Assembly (NCBI RefSeq): GCF_032586155.1
Contig: NZ_JAWHTC010000002.1
Location: forward strand, 930,001-994,000
Origin: JAWHTC01 sp032586155
GTDB lineage: Bacteria > Pseudomonadota > Alphaproteobacteria > Rhodobacterales > Rhodobacteraceae
Direction of reading: 5' to 3'
DNA length: 64,000 nucleotides
Every line of letters starts with the position of its first letter. Within the stretch, counting starts at the first letter, position 1. This document shows, one piece after another, positions 50,649-59,889 of this stretch. The notes under the pieces were generated by a model that was given only the letters and a program-made list of their open reading frames with translations, was not told the DNA's origin and ran no database searches. The position numbers were made by a program, and so were the translations under genes.

Positions 50649-50991
50649 GTCGCGACCAGATAAAGATCAGCACCAGCGACAGGATTCCAGCCTGAAGTGC
50701 CAGAAGCCAAGGCTTCAGGCCCAGCGCCAGTGATATCCCAAAGACCACCGCAATCGAGATGGTCGAAATGCGTTTAACTCTTGGATTGATCGCTCCGCGT
50801 GTCTGCCAATCAACAATGGGCGGACCAAAGGTTGGGTGAGTGATCAGCCAATTGTGCAGCCGCTCGGACGATCGCGCAAAAAAGAACGCGGCCAACAGCA
50901 TGAAGGGCACGGTCGGCAAAATCGGCAAAATGATCCCGACCAGGCCAAGGCCCACACAGATCAATCCCAACAAGGCCCAGACATATCGCAT
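50638..50991 (-). CDS. DUF454 (YbaN) family membrane protein
   Basis: This 117-residue protein has two N-terminal helices with LGLICVGLGLVGIILPILPTVPFMLLAAFFFARSS, the DUF454 signature, then HPTFGPPIVDWQTRGAI and two further hydrophobic segments (about 73-112). Function unknown. The ATG at 50991 is preferred over a TTG at 50997 that overlaps the hemW stop. It follows hemW closely and is likely in the rph-rdgB-hemW transcript. Confidence 0.85.
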   Translation of the reverse strand: MRYVWALLGLICVGLGLVGIILPILPTVPFMLLAAFFFARSSERLHNWLITHPTFGPPIVDWQTRGAINPRVKRISTISIAVVFGISLALGLKPWLLALQAGILSLVLIFIWSRPNY

Positions 50992-50993
50992 GG

Positions 50994-52151
50994 TCAATCC
51001 GCGAACAGCTCTTTGATCACCGCATTCAATACCATCCGTCCCGAGGGTGTCACGCGCAGATTGTTTGGCGTGATGTCTACCATCCCAATCTCGGCCAGAT
51101 GCGATAGTTTTTCAGCATCCAGAACACGCCCCGACGAGATGGAAAATCGTTTTAAATCAATACCTTGAGTTATTCTCAGGCCCATCATCAAGTATTCTTC
51201 CGCCTGCTCCGCCCCGGACAGTGCGCGCCGCAAAGCCTCGCCATTTCCGGCGTCTGCCGCGTTCAACCACTCATTCGGGGACAATGCGGTTTCGGTGGCA
51301 AACTTCTGTCCGCCTACAGTCAGCCGCCCATGTGCCCCCGGCCCGATCCCGATATAATCGCCATAACGCCAATAAATCAGGTTGTGACGCGATTCCGAGC
51401 CGGTTTTGGCATGATTAGAGACTTCATAGGCCTCCAAGCCGGCCGTGTCACAGATCTCCTGCGTGGCCTCGTACATGTCACCGGCCAGGTCGTCTTCCGG
51501 CAATCCGCGCAGCTTGCCCGCATCATACCGATCACCAAAGGCCGTGCCCGGTTCAATGGTCAGCTGGTACAGTGAAAGGTGATCCACGGCCAAATCCAAC
51601 GCGCGTCGCAGTTCTGCCTGCCATTCCTTTAAAGATTGATCCTGGCGGGCGTAGATCAGATCAAAACTTACCCGATCAAAGAACTGCCGCGCTGTTTCAA
51701 ACGCCGCCAACCCTTCCTCGACCGTATGTAATCGTCCCAAAGCCCGCAAATCATGGTTGTTCAGAGCCTGAATCCCCATAGACAGCCGATTGACCCCGGC
51801 CTGTCCATATCCACGGAACCGCCCTGCCTCGACCGAAGTCGGATTGGCCTCAAGCGTCACTTCAACATTATTTGCCTGCGGCCAGCGTTCGTGTATCCGC
51901 TCCAGGATGGCACTCACCGTTTCAGGCGCCATCAAACTTGGTGTGCCGCCGCCGAAAAATACCGAGTTCACAACACGGCCGGACACCTCGTCCGCATAGC
52001 GGTCAATTTCGGACAAATAGGCTCTAACCCACCGGGATTCGTCAATTTCGGCTGCTACATGGCTGTTGAAATCGCAATAGGGGCATTTCGAGGCACAAAA
52101 CGGCCAATGCACGTAAATGCCGAAGCCACCCTGTTCCCAATCTTCAGCCAA
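50994..52151 (-). CDS. hemW: Radical SAM heme chaperone HemW (coproporphyrinogen oxidase-like)
   Basis: This 385-residue radical SAM protein has FGIYVHWPFCASKCPYCDFNS with the CxxxCxxC cluster (Cys19, Cys23, Cys26), FFGGGTPSLM, EANPTSVE and the C-terminal HemW domain (GIGPGAHGRL). The fourth Cys of true HemN (CxxxCxxCxC) is Phe-Asn here, as in HemW, which inserts heme into respiratory enzymes. The TTG start at 52151 overlaps rdgB by eight bases and has AAAGGG upstream; no ATG precedes the conserved text. Confidence 0.92.
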   Translation of the reverse strand: MAEDWEQGGFGIYVHWPFCASKCPYCDFNSHVAAEIDESRWVRAYLSEIDRYADEVSGRVVNSVFFGGGTPSLMAPETVSAILERIHERWPQANNVEVTLEANPTSVEAGRFRGYGQAGVNRLSMGIQALNNHDLRALGRLHTVEEGLAAFETARQFFDRVSFDLIYARQDQSLKEWQAELRRALDLAVDHLSLYQLTIEPGTAFGDRYDAGKLRGLPEDDLAGDMYEATQEICDTAGLEAYEVSNHAKTGSESRHNLIYWRYGDYIGIGPGAHGRLTVGGQKFATETALSPNEWLNAADAGNGEALRRALSGAEQAEEYLMMGLRITQGIDLKRFSISSGRVLDAEKLSHLAEIGMVDITPNNLRVTPSGRMVLNAVIKELFAD

Positions 52152-52752
52152 AACAACCCTTTACGAATTTCTCGAACGCGGCCGAACGATGGCTCATTGC
52201 CGCCTTCCGCTCGGGGTCCATTTCGCCAAACGTTTCCATCTCGCCGTTGGGAAGGAAGACCGGATCAAACCCGAACCCCTGGTCGCCACGCATCGGCCAG
52301 ACAACCTCGCCGTCGACACGGCCCTCGAACACCTCGTCATGCCCATCCGGCCAAGCCAGGCAAAGCGTACAGTTGAACGCAGCATGGCGCGGGGATGGGG
52401 CGTTCTTTTCTTCCAACAGATTCCAGACCTTTTCCATTGCCATCGGAAAATCACGGCCATTTGGTGTTTCCGCCCAGTCGGCGGTGTACACTCCCGGCGC
52501 TCCGTCAAGCGCCTCGACCGTGATCCCGCTGTCATCCGACAACGCCGGCAACCCCGTGGCCTTGGCCGCGAAATGCGCCTTGATCCGGGCATTTCCGGCA
52601 AAGGTATCCTCGGTCTCTTCGGGTTCTTCCAACCCGTGATCCCCGGCCGAACTGACCTTTACGCCAAAAGGCGCCAACAGTTCGGCGATTTCGCGCAGCT
52701 TGCCTTTGTTGTGGCTGGCGATCACCAGCTCAGCGCCGTCGAACTTACGCAC
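52144..52752 (-). CDS. rdgB: XTP/dITP diphosphatase (RdgB/HAM1)
   Basis: This 202-residue protein has the Ham1 signature LVIASHNKGKLREIAELL, ALSDDSGITVEALDGAPGVYTADWA with the catalytic Asp pair, GFGFDPVFLPNG and MSHRSAAFEKF. It removes non-canonical purine nucleotides. A GTG start at 52752 is chosen because the family begins RKFDG and the codon overlaps the rph stop by eight bases; the longer frame to 52803 lies inside rph. Confidence 0.94.
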   Translation of the reverse strand: MRKFDGAELVIASHNKGKLREIAELLAPFGVKVSSAGDHGLEEPEETEDTFAGNARIKAHFAAKATGLPALSDDSGITVEALDGAPGVYTADWAETPNGRDFPMAMEKVWNLLEEKNAPSPRHAAFNCTLCLAWPDGHDEVFEGRVDGEVVWPMRGDQGFGFDPVFLPNGEMETFGEMDPERKAAMSHRSAAFEKFVKGCFG

Positions 52753-53461
52753 TGCTTGCCGCTTTCTGCATCTCGGCCAGTTCACCGACCCCCTTGGCCG
52801 CAAGCTCCATCAGCTCGTCCATCTGCTGGCGCGAGAATGTCGAGCCTTCGGCGCTCATTTGCACTTCAATCAGACGACCGGATCCCAGCATGACGAAATT
52901 CCCGTCAACACCGGCTTCGCTATCTTCGGGGTAATCCAGGTCCAGGACCGGCTGCCCAGCATAGATACCACAAGAGACCGCCCCAACCGGATCAAGCAGC
53001 GGGTCGGAAATCACATCGCCAACTTTCATCAGTTTGTTTACCGCCAGGCGCAGCGCAACCCAACCTCCGGTTATCGAGGCGCAACGTGTCCCGCCATCGG
53101 CCTGGATCACGTCGCAATCCACGGTTATCTGCCGCTCGCCCAGCGCCACGCGATCCACACCTGCGCGCAACGAACGCCCGATCAGCCGTTGAATTTCCAC
53201 GGTGCGCCCACCCTGTTTACCGGCAGCCGCCTCGCGCCGCATCCGTGAGGTCGTCGACCGCGGCAGCATACCGTATTCGGCGGTGACCCAACCCAGACCC
53301 GAGCCCTTGATAAACGGCGGCACGCGATCTTCGATCGTTGCCGTGCACAGCACATGGGTATCGCCCATCTTGATCATGCAACTGCCTTCGGCATGTTTCG
53401 TCACGCCCGTTTCAATCGAAACCGGCCGCATTTGGTTCAGCTCTCTGCCTGAAGGACGCAT
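52745..53461 (-). CDS. rph: Ribonuclease PH
   Basis: This 238-residue phosphorolytic exoribonuclease has MRPSGRELNQMRPVSIETG, GDTHVLCTATIEDRVPPFIKGSGLGWVTAEYGMLPRST, IQRLIGRSLRAGVD (phosphate-binding Arg) and TVDCDVIQADGGTRCASITGG. It trims tRNA 3' ends. The ATG at 53461 has a strong AAAGGAGAA. It is the first gene of rph-rdgB-hemW-DUF454, divergent from hrcA. Confidence 0.96.
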   Translation of the reverse strand: MRPSGRELNQMRPVSIETGVTKHAEGSCMIKMGDTHVLCTATIEDRVPPFIKGSGLGWVTAEYGMLPRSTTSRMRREAAAGKQGGRTVEIQRLIGRSLRAGVDRVALGERQITVDCDVIQADGGTRCASITGGWVALRLAVNKLMKVGDVISDPLLDPVGAVSCGIYAGQPVLDLDYPEDSEAGVDGNFVMLGSGRLIEVQMSAEGSTFSRQQMDELMELAAKGVGELAEMQKAASSA

Positions 53462-53527
53462 CGAATTCTCCTTTACCGCGCGTTTGAACCGGGCATACAG
53501 GGGCCGCGCAGGGCCATGCAACCCCGA

Positions 53528-53556
53528 TTGACCTTTCCGCTTGGTGCTTCTTTAAT
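53528..53556 (+). promoter_or_regulatory. Promoter of hrcA-grpE
   Basis: TTGACC (53528-53533), a 17-base spacer and TTTAAT (53551-53556) fit a vegetative promoter, about 25 bases before the hrcA ATG. No CIRCE element (TTAGCACTC-N9-GAGTGCTAA) is visible, so HrcA is unlikely to repress this promoter through a classical site. Confidence 0.55.
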
Positions 53557-53581
53557 GTCCGGCGCGCAGAACAGGCAGCCC

Positions 53582-54646
53582 ATGACAGATACCGGCAAAA
53601 TTCTCGAAGACCTCAATGATCGCTCGCGCGAGGTTTTCCGCCGCGTGGTCGAGTCATATCTGGACACCGGCGATCCGGTCGGCTCGCGCACCCTGACCCG
53701 TACTTTAAGTGAAAAAGTCTCTGCTGCCACGATCCGTAATGTGATGCAGGATCTGGAATTTCTTGGGCTTCTTGACAGCCCACACGTCTCGGCTGGTCGC
53801 GTGCCAACACAGGCTGGCCTGCGCATGTTTGTTGACGGATTGCTTGAGGTCGGCGATCTACAAAAGGACGACCAGCAAAAGATCGAAGAGACACTTGGTT
53901 CAAACACTGGCGATGTCGGCACCATGCTGGACCGGATCGGCTCGGCCCTGTCCGGTGTGACCCACGGCGCCTCTTTGGTCCTGACCCCGAAACATGAAGC
54001 CCCGATCAAACATATCGAGTTTGTTTCATTGGCCCAGGACCGCGCCCTTGTGGTGCTGGTCTTTGCCGATGGCCATGTCGAAAACCGCATTTTCACCCCG
54101 CCCCCCGGTCAAACCCCCAGCTCGATGCGCGAAGCGGCGAATTTCCTCAACGCCCTGATCGAGGGCCGCACCCTTTCCGAATTCAACACCGTCATCCGCC
54201 AGCAGATCGAGGCGCGCCGTCAGGAAATCGACACCCTCGCCCATCAGCTTGTCGAAAGCGGTCTTGCCCTTTGGGAGGGACAGGGCGAACCGCATGAACG
54301 ACTGATCGTCCGTGGTCGGGCGAATCTTCTTTCCGATAGCGAGGAAGAAGAGGGTTTGGAACGCATTCGCACCCTCTTTGAGGACCTCGAACGCAAGCGT
54401 GACATCGCCGAATTTCTCGAACTGGCCGAGGATGGCGAAGGTGTGCGCATTTTTATCGGCTCCGAGAACAAACTTTTCTCACTTTCGGGTTCCTCTTTGG
54501 TGGTTTCCCCTTATATGAACGCTGATCGAAAGATCATCGGTGCGGTCGGGGTTATCGGACCCACGCGTCTGAACTATGGGCGCATCGTTCCGATTGTGGA
54601 CTACACGGCACAGCTTGTCGGTCGGATGATCTCCGACCGCAGTTAG
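53582..54646 (+). CDS. hrcA: Heat-inducible transcription repressor HrcA
   Basis: This 354-residue protein has an N-terminal winged helix (RSREVFRRVVESYLDTGDPVGSRTL, VSAATIRNVMQDLEFLGLLDSPHVSAGRVPTQAGLRMFVD) and a C-terminal GAF-like domain ending RLNYGRIVPIVDYTAQLVGRMI. HrcA represses groESL-type operons at CIRCE, with GroEL as its folding aid. The start at 53582 begins the conserved domain; 53555 is an alternative without a ribosome binding site. grpE follows by ten bases. Confidence 0.95.
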   Translation: MTDTGKILEDLNDRSREVFRRVVESYLDTGDPVGSRTLTRTLSEKVSAATIRNVMQDLEFLGLLDSPHVSAGRVPTQAGLRMFVDGLLEVGDLQKDDQQKIEETLGSNTGDVGTMLDRIGSALSGVTHGASLVLTPKHEAPIKHIEFVSLAQDRALVVLVFADGHVENRIFTPPPGQTPSSMREAANFLNALIEGRTLSEFNTVIRQQIEARRQEIDTLAHQLVESGLALWEGQGEPHERLIVRGRANLLSDSEEEEGLERIRTLFEDLERKRDIAEFLELAEDGEGVRIFIGSENKLFSLSGSSLVVSPYMNADRKIIGAVGVIGPTRLNYGRIVPIVDYTAQLVGRMISDRS

Positions 54647-54656
54647 AGGTTAAGAA

Positions 54657-55220
54657 ATGGCAGAGCGCAAAGAAGACGAATTCCTGGACGACATCGCCGC
54701 GGCAGAGGCAGAAGAACTCGCCGAAGAAATGGCCGAGATCGATTTCGAAGAGGCCGAGCTGGATGCTTTGCGCGCCGAACGGGACGAGCTGAAAGACAAG
54801 TTCATGCGCGCTCTGGCCGACGCCGAAAATGCACGCAAGCGTGGCGACAAGGCGCGCCGCGATGCCGAGCAATATGGTGGTTCGCGCCTCGCCCGCGACA
54901 TGCTGCCGGTTCACGACAACATGAAACGCGCCTTGGAAGCCGCCACCGAGGAACAACGTGAAGTTGCCGCTGGCCTGATCGAAGGCGTGGAACTCACCAT
55001 GCGCGAACTTCTGAACGTCTTTTCCAAGCACGGGATCCAGATCGTCTCGCCCCAGGTTGGCGACCGGTTCGACCCGCAAATGCACGAAGCCATGTTCGAG
55101 GCCCCGGTCCCGGGCACTCAGGCTGGCGATATCATTCAGGTTTCCGCCGAAGGCTTCATGTTGCACGACCGCCTGTTGCGCCCGGCGCAGGTTGGCGTGT
55201 CTTCAACGCCCAAGTCGTAA
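54657..55220 (+). CDS. grpE: Nucleotide exchange factor GrpE
   Basis: This 187-residue protein has an acidic N-terminal tail and long helix (AEAEELAEEMAEIDFEEAEL), AENARKRGDKARRDAEQYG, LLPVHDNMKRAL-type text, and a C-terminal beta wing VGDRFDPQMHEAMFEAPVPG. It releases ADP from DnaK. It is coupled with hrcA; dnaK is not in the window. The stop lies one base from the convergent hyuA end. Confidence 0.95.
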   Translation: MAERKEDEFLDDIAAAEAEELAEEMAEIDFEEAELDALRAERDELKDKFMRALADAENARKRGDKARRDAEQYGGSRLARDMLPVHDNMKRALEAATEEQREVAAGLIEGVELTMRELLNVFSKHGIQIVSPQVGDRFDPQMHEAMFEAPVPGTQAGDIIQVSAEGFMLHDRLLRPAQVGVSSTPKS

Positions 55221-55221
55221 T

Positions 55222-57228
55222 TCAAACCGGGTCGGTGGCAATCCGTGGCCGGCCCGACGCCTCGGCGGTGATCGTGGCCTCGATGAAAACATCGCGCCCT
55301 TCAACCTGGCTGTGGCGAATATCCCGCCAACACTGAATCCGCAGGTCACCGGCCCCCGAGGCCCGGGCCGCCTCTTCTGCCTCGGACGTCAAAACTCTTT
55401 CCAGTGACAGCATTGCAGCTTCCGCTTCGGGAAAATCCTCGGGGCCGGTTTCCAAATGCACCCGGTATCGCCCTTCCGCCGGGCTGGTCACCGTCCCGCT
55501 GCGCCGCATTGACACCCGACCAACCACGGCACCGATGGCATTGGCAACGCCCGCGTGCGTCGGCAAAACCATCTCGCAATGCAGGCTCTCACCGACCGCC
55601 GGATAGTAAACCGGAGCTGACGCCCCCAATCCTACAACAGGGATGTTTATCGCCGCATCCAGACGCAGCAACCCCTTGTGACCCAACAGCGCCCGTTGCA
55701 GCAATTCATGCCGCGCAAGATCCGCCGCTGCGCCATCAAACCCGTCATCCTCTTCCGCGAAAGCAGACTCTAACAAAGCCAAACTTGTCTGTTTTGTCAG
55801 CTGCTCCACGATCATTCGTGCCAGCGATTCGGGCCCATCTGCAAGCATCTGCCCAGACCCGATCCGCCGGCGAGCCATCAGCCCCAGTGCCAATTCGGCC
55901 CCTTTCGCGTCCCACGCATCCGCCAGCCCAAGAACATGCGCAGCATCGGACGGAGTCACCCCGCCAATCTGAACCAGTCCGCGTTCTTGCAACCGTTTTA
56001 ACGAACCAACCTCGATCCGGGTCCGCAAAACCTCGGAAACCGGTTTCACTCCATCAACCCGGTCGAACACGGCCTTGTCGCGGGCACTCAACCCACCGGC
56101 ATCCACCCCAAACACAGGCCGAACAAACCGCGCATCCAACTCACTGGGCGTGGTCCGTCGCGATTGCTCGTCCAGTGTTGCCATCACCACATCTGGCGCC
56201 TCTTCCGCCAACAGACTCACCGGCACCAGTCGTTTCGGCCCCAGGAAAACGCCACCATCAAGCCCCTCGGACACAACATGCACCTCGCTGTCCCCGCCCA
56301 AGCCCGTGGTGCGCATTGCTACCGCTTCGACCATTGTGCGATAAGGCCCAACCCGTGCCCCATCCGGGTCTATCGCCGGTTTACCCCCACGCAACAACGC
56401 CACATCAGTGGTCGTCCCGCCAATGTCGGACACCAAGGCATCCTGAACCCCGGTCAGCCATCCGGCTCCGACAATCGACGCTGCCGGTCCGCTCAGAATG
56501 GTTTCGATGGGCCGTTCCCGGGCAAAATCCGCCCCGATCAGCGCGCCGTCGCCGCGAACCACCATCAGCGGTGCCGGAATCCCCAGATCATGCAGCTTGT
56601 CCCCGGCCCTCCGGATCAACCCGTCGATCATCCCGATCAAACGCGCATTAAGCAGAGCTGTCAGGGCACGTTTTGGTCCGTTCAGCTTGGCCGACAAGTG
56701 ATGTGAACAGGAAACAGGCCGCCCGGTCTTATCCCGGATCATCTCCGCCACGGTGTTTTCATGCGCTGGATTGCGGGTCGCGAATTGTGCCGCCACCGCA
56801 AAGCCGGAAACATCTAAAACAGTCTCTAACCAGGCTGAAAGCGCATCAATATCCAGCGGTTTCGCCTCCTGCCCCGCATGATCATGCCCGCCCTGTAAAT
56901 GCAGAACCGGATCGCCCTGAAGCGCATTCGCCAACCCGTGTTTGTCGAAATCCCGCTCACCAAACCCGATATAGACCAGCGCCACGCGGCCGCCTTGTCC
57001 CTCAACCAAAGCATTGGTTGCCAGCGTCGTCGATAACGCCGCCATGCCCACATCTTTCGGGGCGACTCCCGACGCTTGGATAACCTCGGCCACAGCATTG
57101 CCGATCCCTTCGGCCAGGTCATACCGGGTGGTTAGTGCCTTGGCGCTTGCGATCACTTCCTCCTGATCCCGGATCAGCACCGCATCCGTATAGGTGCCGC
57201 CGGTATCCACCCCCAAAGCAAGGTTCAT
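55222..57228 (-). CDS. Hydantoinase/oxoprolinase A family protein
   Basis: This 668-residue protein has the HyuA ATP-binding motifs GVDTGGTYTDAV at the N-terminus, LSTTLATNALVEGQGG, ILSGPAASIVGAGWL and VSDIGGTTTDVALLRGG. Such proteins are ATP-dependent ring-opening subunits for hydantoins, oxoproline or acetone/acetophenone carboxylases, normally with a HyuB partner. No HyuB is adjacent; queG and a GST lie upstream. The start overlaps the queG stop (ATGA). The substrate cannot be assigned. Confidence 0.88.
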   Translation of the reverse strand: MNLALGVDTGGTYTDAVLIRDQEEVIASAKALTTRYDLAEGIGNAVAEVIQASGVAPKDVGMAALSTTLATNALVEGQGGRVALVYIGFGERDFDKHGLANALQGDPVLHLQGGHDHAGQEAKPLDIDALSAWLETVLDVSGFAVAAQFATRNPAHENTVAEMIRDKTGRPVSCSHHLSAKLNGPKRALTALLNARLIGMIDGLIRRAGDKLHDLGIPAPLMVVRGDGALIGADFARERPIETILSGPAASIVGAGWLTGVQDALVSDIGGTTTDVALLRGGKPAIDPDGARVGPYRTMVEAVAMRTTGLGGDSEVHVVSEGLDGGVFLGPKRLVPVSLLAEEAPDVVMATLDEQSRRTTPSELDARFVRPVFGVDAGGLSARDKAVFDRVDGVKPVSEVLRTRIEVGSLKRLQERGLVQIGGVTPSDAAHVLGLADAWDAKGAELALGLMARRRIGSGQMLADGPESLARMIVEQLTKQTSLALLESAFAEEDDGFDGAAADLARHELLQRALLGHKGLLRLDAAINIPVVGLGASAPVYYPAVGESLHCEMVLPTHAGVANAIGAVVGRVSMRRSGTVTSPAEGRYRVHLETGPEDFPEAEAAMLSLERVLTSEAEEAARASGAGDLRIQCWRDIRHSQVEGRDVFIEATITAEASGRPRIATDPV

Positions 57229-58250
57229 GCGCGTAGCCTTTCCACCGCCCAGCGCGCAGCGTCGGCGACAACCTCCTCGTCATCGCCGCACAGTTCGCGC
57301 GCTACTTCCAAAAGCGATTGATCCCCGGAATTGCCGATTGCGTAAAGTACATTTCTAACAAATCTTCCCCGCCCGATCCGTTTTATCGGCGAGCCGCTGA
57401 ATTTTGTCCGGAACGCGGCATCATCAAGCGCTGCCAGCTCGGCCAAGGGTGGCGCAACCAGGTCGTCGCGGGCATGATAGCGGATTTCCTTGGCTTCACG
57501 CGCAAACTTGTTCCAAGGGCAGACCTCCAAACAGGCATCACAGCCATAAATCCGGTTGCCCAGCTTTGCGCGAAGTTCTTCGTCAATTGGCCCTTTGTGT
57601 TCGATCGTCAGATAGGAAATGCACCGCCGTGCATCGATTTGGTGCGGCGCGGGAAACGCGTCGGTCGGACAGGCATCCAGACAGGCCCGGCATGATCCGC
57701 AATGATCCACTTCGGCCTCGTCCACTGGCAAATCCAATGTGGTAAAGATCGAGCCCAGAAAGAACCAGCTTCCCAACTCCCGACTCACCAGGTTGGTGTG
57801 CTTGCCCTGCCAGCCCAGACCGGACGCCTGACCCAGCGGCTTTTCCGGCACCGGCGCGGTATCGACAAACACCTTAACTTCGCCCCCGGCTTCGGCAATC
57901 AACCACCGCGCCAATCGTTTCAGCCGTTTCTTGACGATGTCATGGTAATCCTTGTTTCGGGCATAAACAGAGACTAAACCAGCGGAACTTGGCGCTTCCA
58001 GTTGATCTCCAGCGCCATATTCCTCGGCCAGCATGATCACTGATTTGGCCTCCGGCCACAGCACATTCGGTGCCCCCCGCCAATGACTTCGCTCGGCCAG
58101 CCATCCCATGCTTCCGTGATGCCCCTGCTTCAGGAACCCAGCCAGATCATCTGCCACGTGGGCTACATCCGTGGGCCGACATATCCGACAGGCCGAAAAC
58201 CCTTCGGCCAAAGCCCGTTCAATCAGTTTCGCTTTAAGACGCTGATCCAT
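57225..58250 (-). CDS. queG: tRNA epoxyqueuosine(34) reductase QueG
   Basis: This 341-residue protein has the cobalamin-binding region (YARNKDYHDIVKKRLKRLARWL, VDTAPVPEKPLGQASGLGWQGKHTNLVSRELGSWFFLG) and two 4Fe-4S motifs, CGSCRACLDACPTDAF and CDACLEVCPWNKFA. It carries out the last step of queuosine synthesis in tRNA. A C-terminal HEAT-like extension (NVLYAIGNSGDQSLLEVA) is present. It is coupled to hyuA and lies 88 bases after the GST gene. Confidence 0.95.
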   Translation of the reverse strand: MDQRLKAKLIERALAEGFSACRICRPTDVAHVADDLAGFLKQGHHGSMGWLAERSHWRGAPNVLWPEAKSVIMLAEEYGAGDQLEAPSSAGLVSVYARNKDYHDIVKKRLKRLARWLIAEAGGEVKVFVDTAPVPEKPLGQASGLGWQGKHTNLVSRELGSWFFLGSIFTTLDLPVDEAEVDHCGSCRACLDACPTDAFPAPHQIDARRCISYLTIEHKGPIDEELRAKLGNRIYGCDACLEVCPWNKFAREAKEIRYHARDDLVAPPLAELAALDDAAFRTKFSGSPIKRIGRGRFVRNVLYAIGNSGDQSLLEVARELCGDDEEVVADAARWAVERLRA

Positions 58251-58338
58251 GGTTCATCTGACTGAAAACACCCCGGGAGGTCGTTCTTGGTTGCGCCATT
58301 GGTCCGAGCGACCAGTGGACGACGGGCTGGTCCCCAAT

Positions 58339-59004
58339 CTAGAAATCCAGATCAGCATAGTGCGCCGGCGGCAGGAAGCCCGGCACCTGATCGGCCAGAA
58401 TGTTGCGAAAGGCCGGGCGCGATTTGATCTTGGCATACCAATCCTTGACCACTTCGGACCGGTTCCAGTCCACGTCCGAGATATAGTCCAGTGTTGACAG
58501 ATGCGCCGCGGCGGCAAAGTCGGCCAGAGTCATCACGTCGCCCGCCAGCCAGCGACGCTGATCCAGGAGCCAGGCCATGTAATCGAGGTGATACTTGATC
58601 TTCTGTGCGCCGGTTTTGACGTTCTTCGAATCGGGATAGCCTTGCCCCATCAGCTTCTTGTTGACCCGCTCGTAGACAAGGTTGGACGTGACTTCGCTGT
58701 GAAACTTGTCATCAAACCAGCCCACCAGGCGGCGCACCTCGTACCGCCCAACCGGATCGGCCGGCATCAAGGGCACCTGCGGATGCGCCTCTTCCAGGTA
58801 TTCGCAGATCGCTGCACTTTCCGACAAGGTCATGCCGTCGATCTTCAGCACCGGGATCTTGCCCGCCGGGTTTCGGCGCATGAAATCTGGGCCCTGTTCC
58901 CAGTATTTCTCTTCGATCAGCCCGCATTCGATTTTCTTCTCGGCAAGGCTCAGCCGCACCTTGCGGCAGAATGGGGAAAGAGGGACGTGATAAAGTGTGG
59001 CCAT
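58339..59004 (-). CDS. Glutathione S-transferase family protein
   Basis: This 221-residue protein has an N-terminal thioredoxin-like domain (LYHVPLSPFCRKVRLSLAEKK, KIPVLKIDGMTLSESAAICEYLEE with the cis-Pro and SES/SAAI glutathione-binding segment) and an all-helical C-terminal domain (WLAGDVMTLADFAAAAHLSTLDYI). A Ser-Pro-Phe-Cys at 9-12 suggests a Cys or Ser active site. The start at 59004 fits the family; 59040 is the longer option. Substrate unknown. Confidence 0.9.
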   Translation of the reverse strand: MATLYHVPLSPFCRKVRLSLAEKKIECGLIEEKYWEQGPDFMRRNPAGKIPVLKIDGMTLSESAAICEYLEEAHPQVPLMPADPVGRYEVRRLVGWFDDKFHSEVTSNLVYERVNKKLMGQGYPDSKNVKTGAQKIKYHLDYMAWLLDQRRWLAGDVMTLADFAAAAHLSTLDYISDVDWNRSEVVKDWYAKIKSRPAFRNILADQVPGFLPPAHYADLDF

Positions 59005-59061
59005 CGTGCGGTTCAAATCTGGATAAGGGTGATCCTTCAATGCCGGATGCTGCGGCGGTTT

Positions 59062-59799
59062 TCAATCCTCGAAACAATCAGCGCGTCCATCACGGCGGAT
59101 TGTCTGCGCTCCGTCCATGATTAACCGCGCGCGCCTGGCGATGATCGCGCTTGGCTTGCTGGCGGAACGCGCTTTCGGATTGGGCAGCACAGCCGCCAGC
59201 CGCGCCGCCTGCAACTTGCTCAGCCGATCCGGCGCAACACCAAAATAATGCCGGGATGCCGCCTCGACCCCAAACACCCCCTCGTCAAACTCGGCCACGT
59301 TCAGATAAACCTCGATGATCCGGCGTTTGCTCCAGATCGCTTCGACCGCCGGGGTGATCACCGCTTCTAGCGCCTTTCGCGCCCAATTGCGCCCGTGCCA
59401 GAGATAGACATTCTTGACCACCTGCTGTGACAGAGTTGATGCTCCTCTGCCCGACCCTTCTTCCAGCGCCGCCCGGATCGCATCGACATCGAACCCCCAA
59501 TGCAGGCAGAAATTGGCATCCTCTGCTGCGACGACCGACCTTGCCATCGCCGGGGCAATCTCTGCCATCGGCACCCAGATATGATCGACGCTACCCAGCC
59601 GCTTGGCCTCTTGCCGCATGTAAAAGGTCTTGGGCGGATTGATTACCGAGTGAAGCGCCACAACGCCCAGAATAACGGCAATGGAAATCAGCGCCAGCCG
59701 GATCACCCATCGCCTGATCCAGCGAAAGGGATACAACAGCCGGTCTGCCCATGTTGTGGGCGGCTTTGCCTTGGGTTTCTGCTTCGACGTCCTTGCCAC
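59062..59799 (-). CDS. mtgA: Monofunctional biosynthetic peptidoglycan glycosyltransferase
   Basis: This 245-residue protein has a basic cytoplasmic tail, one membrane helix (about 30-50), and a GT51 domain: VVAAEDANFCLHWGFD with the catalytic Glu, GASTLSQQVVKNVYLW, KRRIIEVYLNVAEFDEGVFGVEAASRHYFG and AARLAAVLPNP. It polymerises lipid II glycan strands. It lies downstream of the gltB terminator and upstream of the GST gene. Confidence 0.96.
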   Translation of the reverse strand: MARTSKQKPKAKPPTTWADRLLYPFRWIRRWVIRLALISIAVILGVVALHSVINPPKTFYMRQEAKRLGSVDHIWVPMAEIAPAMARSVVAAEDANFCLHWGFDVDAIRAALEEGSGRGASTLSQQVVKNVYLWHGRNWARKALEAVITPAVEAIWSKRRIIEVYLNVAEFDEGVFGVEAASRHYFGVAPDRLSKLQAARLAAVLPNPKARSASKPSAIIARRARLIMDGAQTIRRDGRADCFED

Positions 59800-59832
59800 G
59801 GAATCAGGTATAAGCCCTTTCGGCTTTATGCA

Positions 59833-59868
59833 AAAGAAAACCCGCCCGCACCACCGGCGCGGGCGGGT
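59833..59868 (-). terminator. Intrinsic terminator of gltB
   Basis: On the minus strand CCCGCCCGC (59867-59859) pairs with GCGGGCGGG (59849-59841), followed by TTTTCTTTTG. It begins about 22 bases after the gltB stop. Confidence 0.88.
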
Positions 59869-59889
59869 CGATTTTTCTCAAATCAGGCT

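Noticed and set aside
53462..53581. CIRCE element between rph and hrcA
   Set aside because: No TTAGCACTC...GAGTGCTAA dyad is present; only a vegetative promoter is visible.
55404..56651. Open frame of 415 codons antisense to hyuA
   Set aside because: Pro/Arg/Ser-rich low-complexity translation typical of a shadow frame; the opposite strand encodes an intact HyuA.
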